Source: an uncultured Collinsella sp.
GTDB lineage: Bacteria > Actinomycetota > Coriobacteriia > Coriobacteriales > Coriobacteriaceae
Assembly: GCA_958421275.1 (NCBI GenBank)
Contig: CATZLI010000005.1
Location: 141,935-205,934, forward strand
Direction: 5' to 3'
Length of the DNA stretch: 64,000 bases
Under the pieces are notes generated by a model. That model was not told the origin of the DNA. It saw only the letters and a list, made by a program, of their open reading frames with translations, and did no database searches. Below, piece by piece: positions 23,689 through 33,336 of the stretch (position 1 is its first letter; each line of letters begins with the position of its first letter). The translations under genes and the position numbers were made by a program.

Positions 23689-23755
23689 ATCCCCAGCTCT
23701 CCGCCAGTATGAATTGAAAGAAGGGTCCCATTCAGGGCCCTTTTTTGATTAGGAG
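23689..23755 (+). repeat. Duplicated tRNA-Ser 3' half and terminator
   Basis: Begins ATCCCCAGCTCTCCGCCAGT, identical to 23498-23517, then a similar but diverged terminator (GGGTCCC/GGGCCC and a T-run). Confidence 0.88.
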
Positions 23756-23763
23756 AATGTTAA

Positions 23764-23779
23764 CTGGGGATTCGAACCC
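23764..23779 (+). repeat. Antisense T-arm remnant after the Ser element
   Basis: CTGGGGATTCGAACCC again, the same 16-nt antisense T-arm as at 23573, without any hairpin core behind it. Confidence 0.75.
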
Positions 23780-23781
23780 TC

Positions 23782-23810
23782 AAAAAATGAGGCGCCCCGT
23801 TGGACGCCTC
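23782..23810 (-). terminator. Terminator of the D,D-carboxypeptidase gene
   Basis: On the minus strand GAGGCG and CGCCTC arms are followed by ATTTTTTG, 29 bases past the stop codon. Confidence 0.75.
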
Positions 23811-23838
23811 CTTTCAGCGAGTGTATTGTTCTTCGACC

Positions 23839-25179
23839 TTACACCTCGGGTGCCTTGGCTACGGTCTCGCTCTCGGCTGTGAGCGGGCGGTTGTCGATGC
23901 GGCGGCCCAAGCGATCGAGCTTCACGAGCAGCCATTCAATGGGATTCGGCCCTGCACCTTCCTCGTCGGCAACCAGGTCCATAACGGCGACCTTGGTGCC
24001 GTCCTGCTTGAGCGTAACGCTGCCCACCTTGTCGCCCACATGCACCGTGCCCGAAAGATCGTCGTAGCTAACCTTTTCGGTCACCTCGCCGGCAAGGGAA
24101 AACACGGTCGCTTGCGCCGTGGGATCGGCGAGCGTGGCGTCGATTGTCTTATCCGTCCAATCTGTCTGGCTAATGCGTGCCATAAGCGGGTTGCCGTTGG
24201 CGGTCTTTTCCTGCGTGTTGGCGATTGCGACCGTCACCTTGTGACCGTAGTACCAATTGGCAAGGGTTGCGGTATCGGTAAAGCGCTGGTCGGTGGTGGT
24301 GGAGTTCAAAACGACGGTGTAGATCTCGTCGCCATCGCGGTTGTAGGCACCCGTAAAGCAATAGCCTGCATCGTCGGTGGTGCCGGTCTTGCCACCGATG
24401 TTGCCATCTTGGCCCAGCAAATAGTTATGCGTGTCCATGGAATGCGAATGGTCGGTGCCGTCGGCGCCCGTGACCTCGATCCAGGAATCCTCGCTCGCTA
24501 CGACCTCGCGGATCGTGTCGTTTTTCATGGCCTCCTGCATCATCAGCGCTACGTCGTGTGCGGTTGAGTGCATATTGCCAGCCCACTCATCAAAGTCCAG
24601 ACCATGCGGGTTTTCAAAAAGCGTACCGGTGCAGCCGAGCTTCTTAGCGCGCTCGTTCATGGCCTTCACAAATGTGGCCTCGGCGTCTTTGGTCTTAGGG
24701 TCGATCTTCTTGCCCACATATTCGGCGAGTACGATGGCGGCGTCGTTGCCCGAGGGAATCATCAGGCCGCGCAGTGCCTGCTCCACGGTAAGCTCGTCGC
24801 CTTCGAGCAAGCCGGCGGTCGAATTACCCACGGTGACTGCGGCGTTGCTCACCGTGACCTTCTCGTCCATCTTGCAATTCTCGACGGTTAGGATTGCGGT
24901 CATGACCTTGGTGATCGAGGCAATCTTGACCTGCTCATCGGCGCCGCGGGCATAGTAGACGGTGCCGTCTTTGCCCATGACGAGGGCATTGGTCGCATCG
25001 ATATCGGGCAGGTTTTCGGCCGTGATGCCGCGCGCATCAGCGGTTTTGCCGCAAACATCGTCGGTCGTGAGCACTTGGGCGCCGGCGACGGTGGGCACGC
25101 CAGCGGCAAGGGCGATAGCGCAGACAAAGCCGGCGGCAAGCTGGGCTGAGCGCTTTGCAAAAGAGGTGAGGGACTTCAC
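23839..25179 (-). CDS. dacA: D-alanyl-D-alanine carboxypeptidase (PBP5/DacA family)
   Basis: 446 residues from a GTG at 25179. A further upstream frame exists, but a TATACT box at 25224-25219 places the transcript start after the earlier ATG. The signal peptide (KRSAQLAAGFVCAIALAAGVPTV..AGA) precedes a serine-peptidase S11 domain with ASITKVMT (SXXK), PSGNDAA (SXN) and GGKTGTT (KTG). A C-terminal beta domain follows. There is no clear second membrane anchor. It trims the terminal D-alanine from peptidoglycan stem peptides outside the membrane. It is divergent from the VanR/VanS-like pair, suggesting control by it. Confidence 0.93.
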   Translation of the reverse strand: MKSLTSFAKRSAQLAAGFVCAIALAAGVPTVAGAQVLTTDDVCGKTADARGITAENLPDIDATNALVMGKDGTVYYARGADEQVKIASITKVMTAILTVENCKMDEKVTVSNAAVTVGNSTAGLLEGDELTVEQALRGLMIPSGNDAAIVLAEYVGKKIDPKTKDAEATFVKAMNERAKKLGCTGTLFENPHGLDFDEWAGNMHSTAHDVALMMQEAMKNDTIREVVASEDSWIEVTGADGTDHSHSMDTHNYLLGQDGNIGGKTGTTDDAGYCFTGAYNRDGDEIYTVVLNSTTTDQRFTDTATLANWYYGHKVTVAIANTQEKTANGNPLMARISQTDWTDKTIDATLADPTAQATVFSLAGEVTEKVSYDDLSGTVHVGDKVGSVTLKQDGTKVAVMDLVADEEGAGPNPIEWLLVKLDRLGRRIDNRPLTAESETVAKAPEV

Positions 25180-25218
25180 AGGTTTCGCTTTCGACGGGAT
25201 GGTCTCTTCTGGAACAAG

Positions 25219-25224
25219 AGTATA
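25219..25224 (-). promoter_or_regulatory. -10 element of the D,D-carboxypeptidase gene
   Basis: TATACT on the minus strand, 40 bases before the GTG start. No convincing -35 box is seen (TGATCG at the expected distance), which would fit an activator-dependent promoter. Confidence 0.4.
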
Positions 25225-25376
25225 TCGTTTGCCGGTGTCGGCGATCATCGCGTGCGTGCGTGGCCCACATCCGCGCCCGAACGGGCACAAGGGTGCTTAA
25301 GGCCGACTTAATCACCCACGCTTGTTGTGTGTGGCGGGCGCCCCCTCGGGCATAATGGGGCGCGAGAGGAGCACGC

Positions 25377-26072
25377 ATGAACGAGCGCATACTGGTAGTT
25401 GATGACGAGAAGGCTATTGCCGACCTAGTGGGCATCTACCTTACAAAAGAAGGCTTTGACGTCCAGATTGCCTATAGCGGGGCCGATGCTGCCAAGGCGA
25501 TTTTGGAGCAGGAGTTCGATCTGGCGCTGCTTGATGTCATGCTGCCCGATATCGATGGCTTTGAGCTGCTGCGTACGATCCGTTCCAGTCATACCTATCC
25601 CGTGATCATGCTGACGGCGCGCGATGCCCAGCAAGACAAGATCGGGGGCCTTTCGCTTGGCGCGGACGATTACGTGGTTAAGCCGTTCCGCCCGCTGGAG
25701 CTCATCGCGCGCGTGCACGCTCAGCTTCGCCGCTACACCAGCTACGGTAGCCGTGCGCAGGCGGCCGAGTCGCCGACCATTCAGCTCGACGGCTTGGAGA
25801 TCAACCGCGATGCTCGTTCCGTAACGGTGGACGGTTCACCGGTACGCCTCACACCCACCGAGTATTCAATCTTGCTGTATCTGGTCGAGCATCGCGGCAG
25901 CGTGGTGGCCGTGGAGGGCCTGTTCCGCGCGGTGTGGAACGAGGACTTTATGCCCGGCTCCAACAATACGGTGATGGTGCACATTCGCCACTTGCGCGAA
26001 AAGATCGGCGACGACGCACAAAAGCCGCGCTTTATCAAAAACGTCTGGGGCGTCGGCTACATAATCGAATAA
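25377..26072 (+). CDS. VanR-like response regulator
   Basis: 231 residues, OmpR/PhoB class. The receiver domain (residues 1-120) has the acidic pair VVDDEK, the phosphoacceptor in LALLDVMLPDIDGFE and the conserved lysine in DDYVVKPFRP. The C-terminal winged-helix domain ends in GVGYIIE. The closest family by pattern is VanR/MprA-type regulators. The gene starts 198 bases from the divergent carboxypeptidase start and 26 bases before its sensor kinase. Confidence 0.93.
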   Translation: MNERILVVDDEKAIADLVGIYLTKEGFDVQIAYSGADAAKAILEQEFDLALLDVMLPDIDGFELLRTIRSSHTYPVIMLTARDAQQDKIGGLSLGADDYVVKPFRPLELIARVHAQLRRYTSYGSRAQAAESPTIQLDGLEINRDARSVTVDGSPVRLTPTEYSILLYLVEHRGSVVAVEGLFRAVWNEDFMPGSNNTVMVHIRHLREKIGDDAQKPRFIKNVWGVGYIIE

Positions 26073-26098
26073 CGCTTTTCGCTTGTGAGGATCTTGAT

Positions 26099-27337
26099 AT
26101 GACAAAAGACGATAGACAAGCGTTCGAGGTGCCCGATCGACTCTTTGAATACGTGAGGTCGGTCGTCGACAATCGCGCGCTTGCAACGGTGCTGCTCTTT
26201 TTGCTGAGCCTGCTGCTGATTGGCATCGACAACATCGTCGGAATCTTGGCGGTGCTGCTTGTCGGCTTTTTGCTGATCGATCGATTTGAGATCGTGCGCC
26301 GCTGCATGGTGATTGGCGGCGCCGCGTGGGCCATGACGTTGGCGATGGGCGCCATGGCACTCGGCGGCATCGAAGGGCCGGTGCTGTTCGATGCCGGCTT
26401 TGTATTCAACATGCTTGGCTTTGTGCTGGCGCTTGCCGCGTGCGTGCTGTTCTTGTGTGGCCGCGCCCTGTACTACCAGGGCTACGAACAGGGCGAGCAG
26501 CATGCCGATTGTGTGCTGGCCGCTCGTATTCAAGATCGCCTGATCGATCACCCCGACACCTGGGACAACATCGACGGCGACTTCTTGGAGGTCGAGGGCG
26601 CCCTTAACCGCGTGCGTGACCGTGGGCGCAAGGTGCAGCAAGCTCTGCGTGACGAGTCGCATCGCAAGGACGATCTGGTCACGTACTTGGCACATGACCT
26701 ACGCACCCCGCTTGCCAGTGTGGTGGGCTATCTTTCGCTGCTGCAAGAGGCTCCTGAGCTGCCGGTTGAGCAACGTGCGCACTTTACGGGCGTGGCTCTC
26801 GACAAGGCGCACCGGCTCGATGCGCTCATCGAAGAGTTCTTCGATATCACGCGCTTTGACTTCCACGACATCGTGCTCACGCGCGGCTATGTTGATCTGG
26901 GGTTGCTGCTAGCTCAGGTGGCTGACGAGTTCTATCCCATCCTCAACGAGCAGCATAAGGAAGCCCAAGTTGATATTCGCGAGGATCTGACGGTGCTCGT
27001 GGATGGCGACAAGATGGCCCGCGTGTTTAACAACATCATGAAAAACGCCGTCGCTTATAGCTATGAGGGCTCGACTATCACGATTGAGGCCGGGCGCCAA
27101 GACGATGGCGGCGTGCGCGTGCGCTTTATCAATCAGGGCGATCCTATCCCTGCGGCTAAGCTCAAGGTGATCTTTGAGAAGTTCTATCGCCTGGATGCGG
27201 CGCGTGCGACCAATCGCGGTGGTGCCGGTCTGGGCCTTGCTATTGCCAAGGAGATCATCGCGGCACACGGCGGTACCGTTGCATGTGAATCGACGCCTGA
27301 ACACACGATATTCACCATCGAGCTGCCCGCCGCATAG
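26099..27337 (+). CDS. VanS-like sensor histidine kinase
   Basis: 412 residues with GAGG ahead of the ATG at 26099. Four to five membrane segments occupy residues about 25-140, in place of the two-helix sensor loop of classical VanS. The kinase core is strikingly VanS-like: KDDLVTYLAHDLRTPLASVV with the phosphorylated histidine, GYLSLLQEAPELP, and DALIEEFFDITRFD. ATP-binding boxes NNIMKNAVAYS and GGAGLGLAIAKEII follow. In vancomycin-resistance loci VanRS controls D,D-peptidases and ligases. Here the adjacent target candidate is the carboxypeptidase; vanH, vanA and vanX are absent from the window. Confidence 0.9.
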   Translation: MTKDDRQAFEVPDRLFEYVRSVVDNRALATVLLFLLSLLLIGIDNIVGILAVLLVGFLLIDRFEIVRRCMVIGGAAWAMTLAMGAMALGGIEGPVLFDAGFVFNMLGFVLALAACVLFLCGRALYYQGYEQGEQHADCVLAARIQDRLIDHPDTWDNIDGDFLEVEGALNRVRDRGRKVQQALRDESHRKDDLVTYLAHDLRTPLASVVGYLSLLQEAPELPVEQRAHFTGVALDKAHRLDALIEEFFDITRFDFHDIVLTRGYVDLGLLLAQVADEFYPILNEQHKEAQVDIREDLTVLVDGDKMARVFNNIMKNAVAYSYEGSTITIEAGRQDDGGVRVRFINQGDPIPAAKLKVIFEKFYRLDAARATNRGGAGLGLAIAKEIIAAHGGTVACESTPEHTIFTIELPAA

Positions 27338-27440
27338 CCAGCGTGCCCTTACAAACACTTGACAATGTGCTCACGTGCGTATGAGCCGCGATTCCTACTA
27401 TCGATACTGCTGAATTGATATCGATATGGAGGTATGCGGT

Positions 27441-28316
<876 letters not shown>

Positions 28317-28380
28317 TACCATCTAGTAAAGGTACCTTTAGGGTTAAGATGCGGTCATGCCGGCCGCAAAGGGGTTCAAC

Positions 28381-29109
28381 ATGATCTATTACGTCGAGGA
28401 CGATGACAACATCAGGGATTTGACGGTCTATGCGCTGCGCAAGCAGGGAATCGAGGCCGAGGGCTTTTCGTGCGACGGCGAGTTTAAGGCCGCCGTGGCG
28501 CGACGGGTACCCGATGCTGTCCTGCTCGACATCATGCTGCCCGATACCGATGGTTTGGCGATTATGCGTCGCCTGCGCGCCGACCGCCTGACGGCGACGG
28601 TGCCCATCATGATGCTTACTGCCAAGGACACCGAGCTCGACAAGGTGATGGCGCTCGATGGCGGTGCCGACGATTACCTGACTAAACCCTTCTCGCTCAT
28701 GGAGCTCGCCAGCCGCTGCCGCGCACTGCTGCGTCGCGGCGGAATGGTCAAGCAGGCGAGCGATGTGCTCAGCGTGGGCGACATCGTGCTTTCGCCCAGT
28801 CATCGCGAGGTGACCGTTGCCGGCGAGCCGCTTAAGCTCACCCTGCGCGAGTTCGACCTGCTCGAGTACCTCATGCGCAAGCCCGGCGTGGTCTTTACCC
28901 GCGAGTCGTTGCTGCAGAGCGTGTGGGGCTGGGACTTCGACGGCGGTTCGCGCACCGTTGACGTGCACGTGCAGACGCTTCGCCAAAAACTGGGCGAGCA
29001 TGCCGGCGCCATCGAGACCGTGCGTGGCGTGGGCTACCGCTTGGCCGAGCCTTCTGCCGGTGATGGTGCCGAAGGTGACGACACCGCGGCCACCGCATCG
29101 GAGGAGTAA
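28381..29109 (+). CDS. PhoB-like response regulator
   Basis: 242 residues, ATG at 28381 with GGGG upstream; an ATG eight codons earlier is possible. The receiver domain shows YYVEDDDNIRD, the phosphoacceptor in VLLDIMLPDTDG, MMLTAKDTE and DDYLTKPFS. The winged-helix domain ends GVGYRLAEP, with an acidic tail. OmpR/PhoB class. It lies 64 bases after pstB and just before a histidine kinase, so the three form a probable phosphate-response unit. Confidence 0.92.
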   Translation: MIYYVEDDDNIRDLTVYALRKQGIEAEGFSCDGEFKAAVARRVPDAVLLDIMLPDTDGLAIMRRLRADRLTATVPIMMLTAKDTELDKVMALDGGADDYLTKPFSLMELASRCRALLRRGGMVKQASDVLSVGDIVLSPSHREVTVAGEPLKLTLREFDLLEYLMRKPGVVFTRESLLQSVWGWDFDGGSRTVDVHVQTLRQKLGEHAGAIETVRGVGYRLAEPSAGDGAEGDDTAATASEE

Positions 29110-29112
29110 CCC

Positions 29113-30537
29113 GTGGTCTTCGCCCCCCAGGGAAAACATACGCTGTCGCACCGCGTTTTTGTGACGATCTTTGTCTGCGCCATGGCGGTTATCGTGGCGT
29201 TTACGGTGCTGGGTGCGTTCTTTGTGCAAAACACCTTGGCGGATGCCACGAGTGCCAATCTGGCGCAGGAAACCGAGCTCATTGCTGCCGCCCTCGACGA
29301 GCAGCAGGAGCCCATCCCGTTCTTGCGTAGCCTCGATCGCGAGGACTTGCGCATCACGCTGATTAACAAGGATGGATCGGTTGCCTACGACAACGAGGCG
29401 TCGCCTTCCACACTGCCCAACCATGGCGATCGCCCCGAGGTCATCGAGGCCTTTGAGAGTGGTTTGGGTTCCGCGGAGCGCGCAAGCTCTACGCTCGACG
29501 AGATTATGCTGTATCGCGCCGTCGCCCTTGATAACGGCCAGGTTGTCCGCTTGGCGCAGGCCCAGCCTGGCGTTGCGGCGATTTTGCTGTCGATGGTGGC
29601 GCCGATGCTGCTTATCGCAGCAGCGGGTGCGGTACTCTCGTTTTTTATGGCGCGCCGCGAGTCCCGTGCCATCATCGCGCCGTTGCAAGAGGTGGATTTG
29701 GACCACCCACGCCGTAGCTATGAGCACGCCTATGCCGAGATGGTCCCCATGCTTGAGCGTATCGAGTCGCAGCGCCAGGAACTCAAGCGCCAAATGGCGG
29801 TGCTAGCGGACAACGACCGTATGCGCCGCGAGTTCACGGCGAATATCACCCATGAGCTCAAGACGCCGCTTACGGCGATTTCGGGCTATGCCGAGCTCAT
29901 CGCAAACGGCATGGTCGAGGGCGAGGGCGACCTGCGCAACTTTGGCGGTCGCATCTATCGCGAGGCGGGCCGCTTGGCAGCGCTTGTCAACGATATCCTT
30001 ACGCTGTCTAACTTGGACGAGGCCGAGCGTGCAACTGAGGGCGAGGCGGTGCCCATTGGTTCCACGGAGCCTATTGAGCTCTCGCGTGCCATCTACGCGG
30101 TTGAGCAGCGTCTTGAACAGGTCGCCCGTCAGGCGAATGTGACGATAAGTCATGAGACCAAGCCTGTGGTCATCGAGGGCGTGTCGCGCTTGATTGACGA
30201 GCTCATCTATAATCTGGCAAGTAACGCCATCCGCTACAATCGACCCGGCGGTACGGTTACGCTGCAGTGCGGCACCAACGACGAAGGCCATCCGTTCCTC
30301 GCGGTCGCCGACACGGGAATCGGTATCGCGCCTGAAGAACAGGGCAAGGTATTTGAGCGGTTCTATCGCGTGGACAAGAGTAGGTCCAAGGCACGCGGCG
30401 GAACCGGTCTGGGTCTTGCCATTGTCAAGCATGCGGCCCTGTATCATCACGCCACGCTCGATCTGTCGAGCGAGTTGGGTGTGGGAACCACCATTACGGT
30501 GACGTTTCCCATACAGCAGGACGAGCCATTCGCATAG
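29113..30537 (+). CDS. PhoR-like sensor histidine kinase
   Basis: 474 residues from a GTG three bases after the preceding stop (GAGGAG overlaps that stop). Two membrane helices (residues about 16-38 and 155-180) flank an extracytoplasmic sensor region of about 115 residues. The dimerisation domain reads REFTANITHELKTPLTAISG with the phosphorylated histidine, and the ATP domain carries the N box NLASNAIRYN, G1 ADTGIGIAPEEQ and GGTGLGLAIVKHAA. PhoR/WalK class. The pstB linkage suggests phosphate as the signal. Confidence 0.92.
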   Translation: MVFAPQGKHTLSHRVFVTIFVCAMAVIVAFTVLGAFFVQNTLADATSANLAQETELIAAALDEQQEPIPFLRSLDREDLRITLINKDGSVAYDNEASPSTLPNHGDRPEVIEAFESGLGSAERASSTLDEIMLYRAVALDNGQVVRLAQAQPGVAAILLSMVAPMLLIAAAGAVLSFFMARRESRAIIAPLQEVDLDHPRRSYEHAYAEMVPMLERIESQRQELKRQMAVLADNDRMRREFTANITHELKTPLTAISGYAELIANGMVEGEGDLRNFGGRIYREAGRLAALVNDILTLSNLDEAERATEGEAVPIGSTEPIELSRAIYAVEQRLEQVARQANVTISHETKPVVIEGVSRLIDELIYNLASNAIRYNRPGGTVTLQCGTNDEGHPFLAVADTGIGIAPEEQGKVFERFYRVDKSRSKARGGTGLGLAIVKHAALYHHATLDLSSELGVGTTITVTFPIQQDEPFA

Positions 30538-30562
30538 CGATACAACATAGGTATTGATGTAG

Positions 30563-30597
30563 ACGCCGCATTTGACTTTCGGGTGCGGCGTTGTTGT
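30563..30597 (+). terminator. Terminator downstream of the PhoR-like kinase
   Basis: ACGCCGCA and TGCGGCGT arms around TTTGACTTTCGGG, followed by TGTTGTG; a modest T-run. Confidence 0.55.
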
Positions 30598-30656
30598 GCA
30601 ATTTTACGATTGCTTCCGACATTTTTACAGGAGAGCCTGTTTCTTATGTATAGAGT

Positions 30657-30685
30657 TTGGTCTCGGTAAAAAGATGCGATAACAT
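30657..30685 (+). promoter_or_regulatory. Probable promoter of the exopolysaccharide module
   Basis: TTGGTC (30657-30662) and TAACAT (30680-30685) with a 17-base spacer, 47 bases before the first gene of the module. Confidence 0.45.
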
Positions 30686-30732
30686 ACGGACAGTTTTGTC
30701 AATCCGAACTGGGGAAATGAAAGGCAAGCTGC

Positions 30733-31389
30733 ATGACCCTTCTCGAACTGTTCCAGCTGCTCAAAAAGCACCTCAAGCTGGTCATCACCCTTCCGGTGGT
30801 CTGCGCGATCGCCATGGGCATCGTGTCCTTCGTTGCGATGGACAACGCCTATACCGCGACGACGAGCATGTACATTCTCGCCAAGACCGACGATAGCGGT
30901 CAGATGAGCTACAACGATCTCTCGGCGAGCCAGATGCTTTCCAACGATATCGCCACGCTGCTGGATAGCGATAGCGTTAAGAGCGGTGCCGCCAAAGAAC
31001 TGGGCCTCACCGATCTGGATGACTACAAGGTGTCTGTTTCCTCCGAGACCACCACGCGTGTCATTACGCTTTCGGTTACCGGCACCGATGCCAAGGAGAC
31101 GGCTGAGGTCGCAAAGGCCATGGCCAGCTCGGTGAGTACGGTCGCTCAGAACGTCGGCGCTGCCCAGAGCATCAACGTTATCGACGAGGCTAAGACCCCC
31201 GAAGCCCCCAGCGGCCCCAAGCGCACGCTGTATATTGCCGTCGCGTTCCTCGCCGGTATCTTTATCGCAGTTGCCTATGTCGTTTTGGCAGACATGCTCA
31301 ATACCCGCATCCGCGGTGCCGAAGAGGCAGAAGAGCTCCTGGGTATTCCCGTTGTTGGCCGAATTCCGGCTATGAAAGGTGGTAAATAG
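30733..31389 (+). CDS. Wzz-type chain-length / kinase-activator membrane protein
   Basis: 218 residues with two membrane helices (residues about 18-38 and 175-195) flanking an extracytoplasmic domain. The C-terminal cytoplasmic tail contains a proline-rich SGPKRTLY before the second helix. It is the CapA/YwqC/CpsC type: it sets polysaccharide chain length and activates the partner tyrosine kinase encoded next. Start chosen at the first ATG. Three bases separate it from the kinase gene. Confidence 0.9.
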   Translation: MTLLELFQLLKKHLKLVITLPVVCAIAMGIVSFVAMDNAYTATTSMYILAKTDDSGQMSYNDLSASQMLSNDIATLLDSDSVKSGAAKELGLTDLDDYKVSVSSETTTRVITLSVTGTDAKETAEVAKAMASSVSTVAQNVGAAQSINVIDEAKTPEAPSGPKRTLYIAVAFLAGIFIAVAYVVLADMLNTRIRGAEEAEELLGIPVVGRIPAMKGGK

Positions 31390-31391
31390 GC

Positions 31392-32129
31392 ATGGCTAAG
31401 GCAAAGAACACCGACAAGCTCGTTGTACAGAATGCCGCCAAGACCCTTCTGGCCAACATCCGCTTTGCGAGCGTGGACGACCCCATTCGCACCATCACCG
31501 TTACCTCCTCGATTCCCAACGAGGGCAAGTCTACGGTTTCCATTAACCTTGCTCAGGCAATCGCCACGAGCGGCAAGTCCGTGCTCCTGGTCGAGGCCGA
31601 TATGCGCCGCAGGTCCCTTTCCGATATGCTCGGCGTTCGTTCGCGCGGCGGACTCTATGCGGTCCTTTCCGAGCAGATCTCCATTGACCAGGCAATTGTC
31701 GAGACGGGTCAGAAGAACTTTTACTTCCTCGATGCCGAGCCGCACATTCCCAATCCTGCCGACATCATCGTCTCTCACCGCTTTGCCAAGCTGGTAAAGG
31801 CACTGTCCGCCAAGTTCCAGTACGTCATCTTTGATGCTCCCCCGGTTGGCACCTTCATCGATGCTGCCGAGATTGCCAGCCTGACCGACGGCACGCTTTT
31901 TGTCGTGCGTGAGGATTTCACCAAGCGCGAGGAGGCGCTCAACGCCATCGGTCAGCTTAAGAAGTCCGAGAAGGTCAAGCTCATCGGTACCGTTATGAAC
32001 TACTGCGAGACCGAGACCAGCGAGTACTACTACTCCTACTACACCAAGGACGGTAAGAAGGTGAAGAAGGGCTCCGACGATCAGGGGACTTCCAAAAAGG
32101 GCATCTTCACCAACCGAGCAAACGTTTAG
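31392..32129 (+). CDS. Bacterial tyrosine kinase (CpsD/YwqD type)
   Basis: 245 residues. P-loop TSSIPNEGKSTVSINLAQAI near residue 37, Walker A' VLLVEADMRR, and Walker B YVIFDAPPVG near residue 150 define a BY-kinase. The C-terminus holds the tyrosine cluster SEYYYSYYTKDGKK, the autophosphorylation tail. It phosphorylates itself and other proteins when activated by the membrane partner, and so controls polysaccharide export or polymerisation. The phosphatase gene follows 17 bases later. Confidence 0.95.
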   Translation: MAKAKNTDKLVVQNAAKTLLANIRFASVDDPIRTITVTSSIPNEGKSTVSINLAQAIATSGKSVLLVEADMRRRSLSDMLGVRSRGGLYAVLSEQISIDQAIVETGQKNFYFLDAEPHIPNPADIIVSHRFAKLVKALSAKFQYVIFDAPPVGTFIDAAEIASLTDGTLFVVREDFTKREEALNAIGQLKKSEKVKLIGTVMNYCETETSEYYYSYYTKDGKKVKKGSDDQGTSKKGIFTNRANV

Positions 32130-32146
32130 TTGATTAAGGCTGACCT

Positions 32147-32797
32147 ATGCGTGACATTCATTGCCATATCTTGCCGGGTGTAGACGACGGCGCCGCCGAT
32201 CTCGATGAGAGCTTGGCGATGCTCGAGGCTGCCAAGCGGGCCGGTGTAACCAGAATCGTTTGCACCCCGCACTGTCGTGATCCCTATTTTGATTACGACA
32301 AGATGTGGGATGCCTTTGAGCTGCTGCGCGATAACGCTGACGGTTTTCCGCTCCAGATGGGCTTCGAGGTCAACCATCGAAAGCTCGTTGAGCTTGGTAT
32401 CGATGCCGCGGAGCACTTGCATTTCGATGGAACCAATGAGTTCCTGCTTGAGCTTTCGACGCATGCCGATGCGTATGCGTTTAGAGAGTACGAGAACACG
32501 ATTTACGATTTGCAGTGCCGTGGCTACCAGGTGATCATCGCTCATCCTGAGCGCTATCGTGCGGTTCAAAAGGATGTAAGCGTGGCGGAGCGCCTGGTCG
32601 ATATGGGCTGCAAGCTGCAGGCTTCGGCGGACTTTATTGCCGGCGGTCGCTTTGGTCGCGAGAAAAAGCCGGCACAGCGCCTGTTCGATCAGAACCTGTA
32701 CAGCTTCATCGCGAGCGATGCCCATAACGTGGGTCATTACGACTGCCTGGCGAAGGCTCGCGCGAAGTTTAGCGTGCGCGGAGCTCATTTTCGCTAA
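32147..32797 (+). CDS. PHP-type tyrosine-protein phosphatase (CpsB/YwqE type)
   Basis: 216 residues. The PHP metal-binding motifs are visible: RDIHCHILPGVDDGA at the N-terminus, VCTPHCRDPY, ITAHPER-type IIAHPERYRA, and IASDAHN near the C-terminus. This manganese-dependent phosphatase removes phosphate from the tyrosine tail of the preceding kinase. No glycosyltransferase or polymerase genes follow, so only the regulatory trio of the pathway lies here. Confidence 0.95.
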   Translation: MRDIHCHILPGVDDGAADLDESLAMLEAAKRAGVTRIVCTPHCRDPYFDYDKMWDAFELLRDNADGFPLQMGFEVNHRKLVELGIDAAEHLHFDGTNEFLLELSTHADAYAFREYENTIYDLQCRGYQVIIAHPERYRAVQKDVSVAERLVDMGCKLQASADFIAGGRFGREKKPAQRLFDQNLYSFIASDAHNVGHYDCLAKARAKFSVRGAHFR

Positions 32798-32835
32798 AAT
32801 CTGTCCCTAACGTTCGCATTGAATGAAAGGGCAGC

Positions 32836-33336
32836 ATGGATATCCAAATTAAGACGGGATGCTTTGATGACGCGGCGTTGGTGCGCCGCGTCGTTTTTAT
32901 GGACGAGCAGGGCTACGAGAATGAGTTCGACGCTATCGACGAGGATCCGAACTGCATTCATGTGACGCTCTATGTAGACGGCGGGCTTGCCGGTTGCTCG
33001 CGCGTGTTTCCCGAAGAGCTTGAGCGCGTGGCTGACGCAGAGGCCCCGGTGTTGCCGGCATGCGACATGGACGAAGGCGTTGCGGCGGGGGAGACCTACA
33101 TTATGGGGCGCGTCGCCGTGCTGCCGGCTATGCGTCGTCGCGGACTGGCGAGTGCGATCGTCGAGGCCAGTGCTTCGTGTGCACGCGATGCCGGCGCTAA
33201 GCTTATTAAGCTGCATGCGCAGGAATACGTGTTGCCGCTCTATGCAAAGGCGGGCTACACGCAAATTGCCCCGGTAGATTACGAAGACGAGGGCCAGCCC
33301 CATGCTTGGATGGCCAAGCGCGTAGATGGCAGATAG
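32836..33336 (+). CDS. GNAT-family N-acetyltransferase
   Basis: 166 residues, GAAAGGG ahead of the ATG. The N-terminal strand-helix (VRRVVFMDEQGYENEFDAID), the acetyl-CoA binding region YIMGRVAVLPAMRRRGLAS and the terminal KLHAQEYVLPLYAKAGY are typical of ElaA-like GNAT enzymes. The acceptor substrate is unknown. It stands alone between the polysaccharide trio and htpG. Confidence 0.9.
   Translation: MDIQIKTGCFDDAALVRRVVFMDEQGYENEFDAIDEDPNCIHVTLYVDGGLAGCSRVFPEELERVADAEAPVLPACDMDEGVAAGETYIMGRVAVLPAMRRRGLASAIVEASASCARDAGAKLIKLHAQEYVLPLYAKAGYTQIAPVDYEDEGQPHAWMAKRVDGR

Noticed and set aside
23839..27337. Vancomycin-resistance gene cluster
   Set aside because: Only the regulator pair and a PBP5-type carboxypeptidase are present; there is no D-Ala-D-Lac or D-Ala-D-Ser ligase, VanH or VanX.
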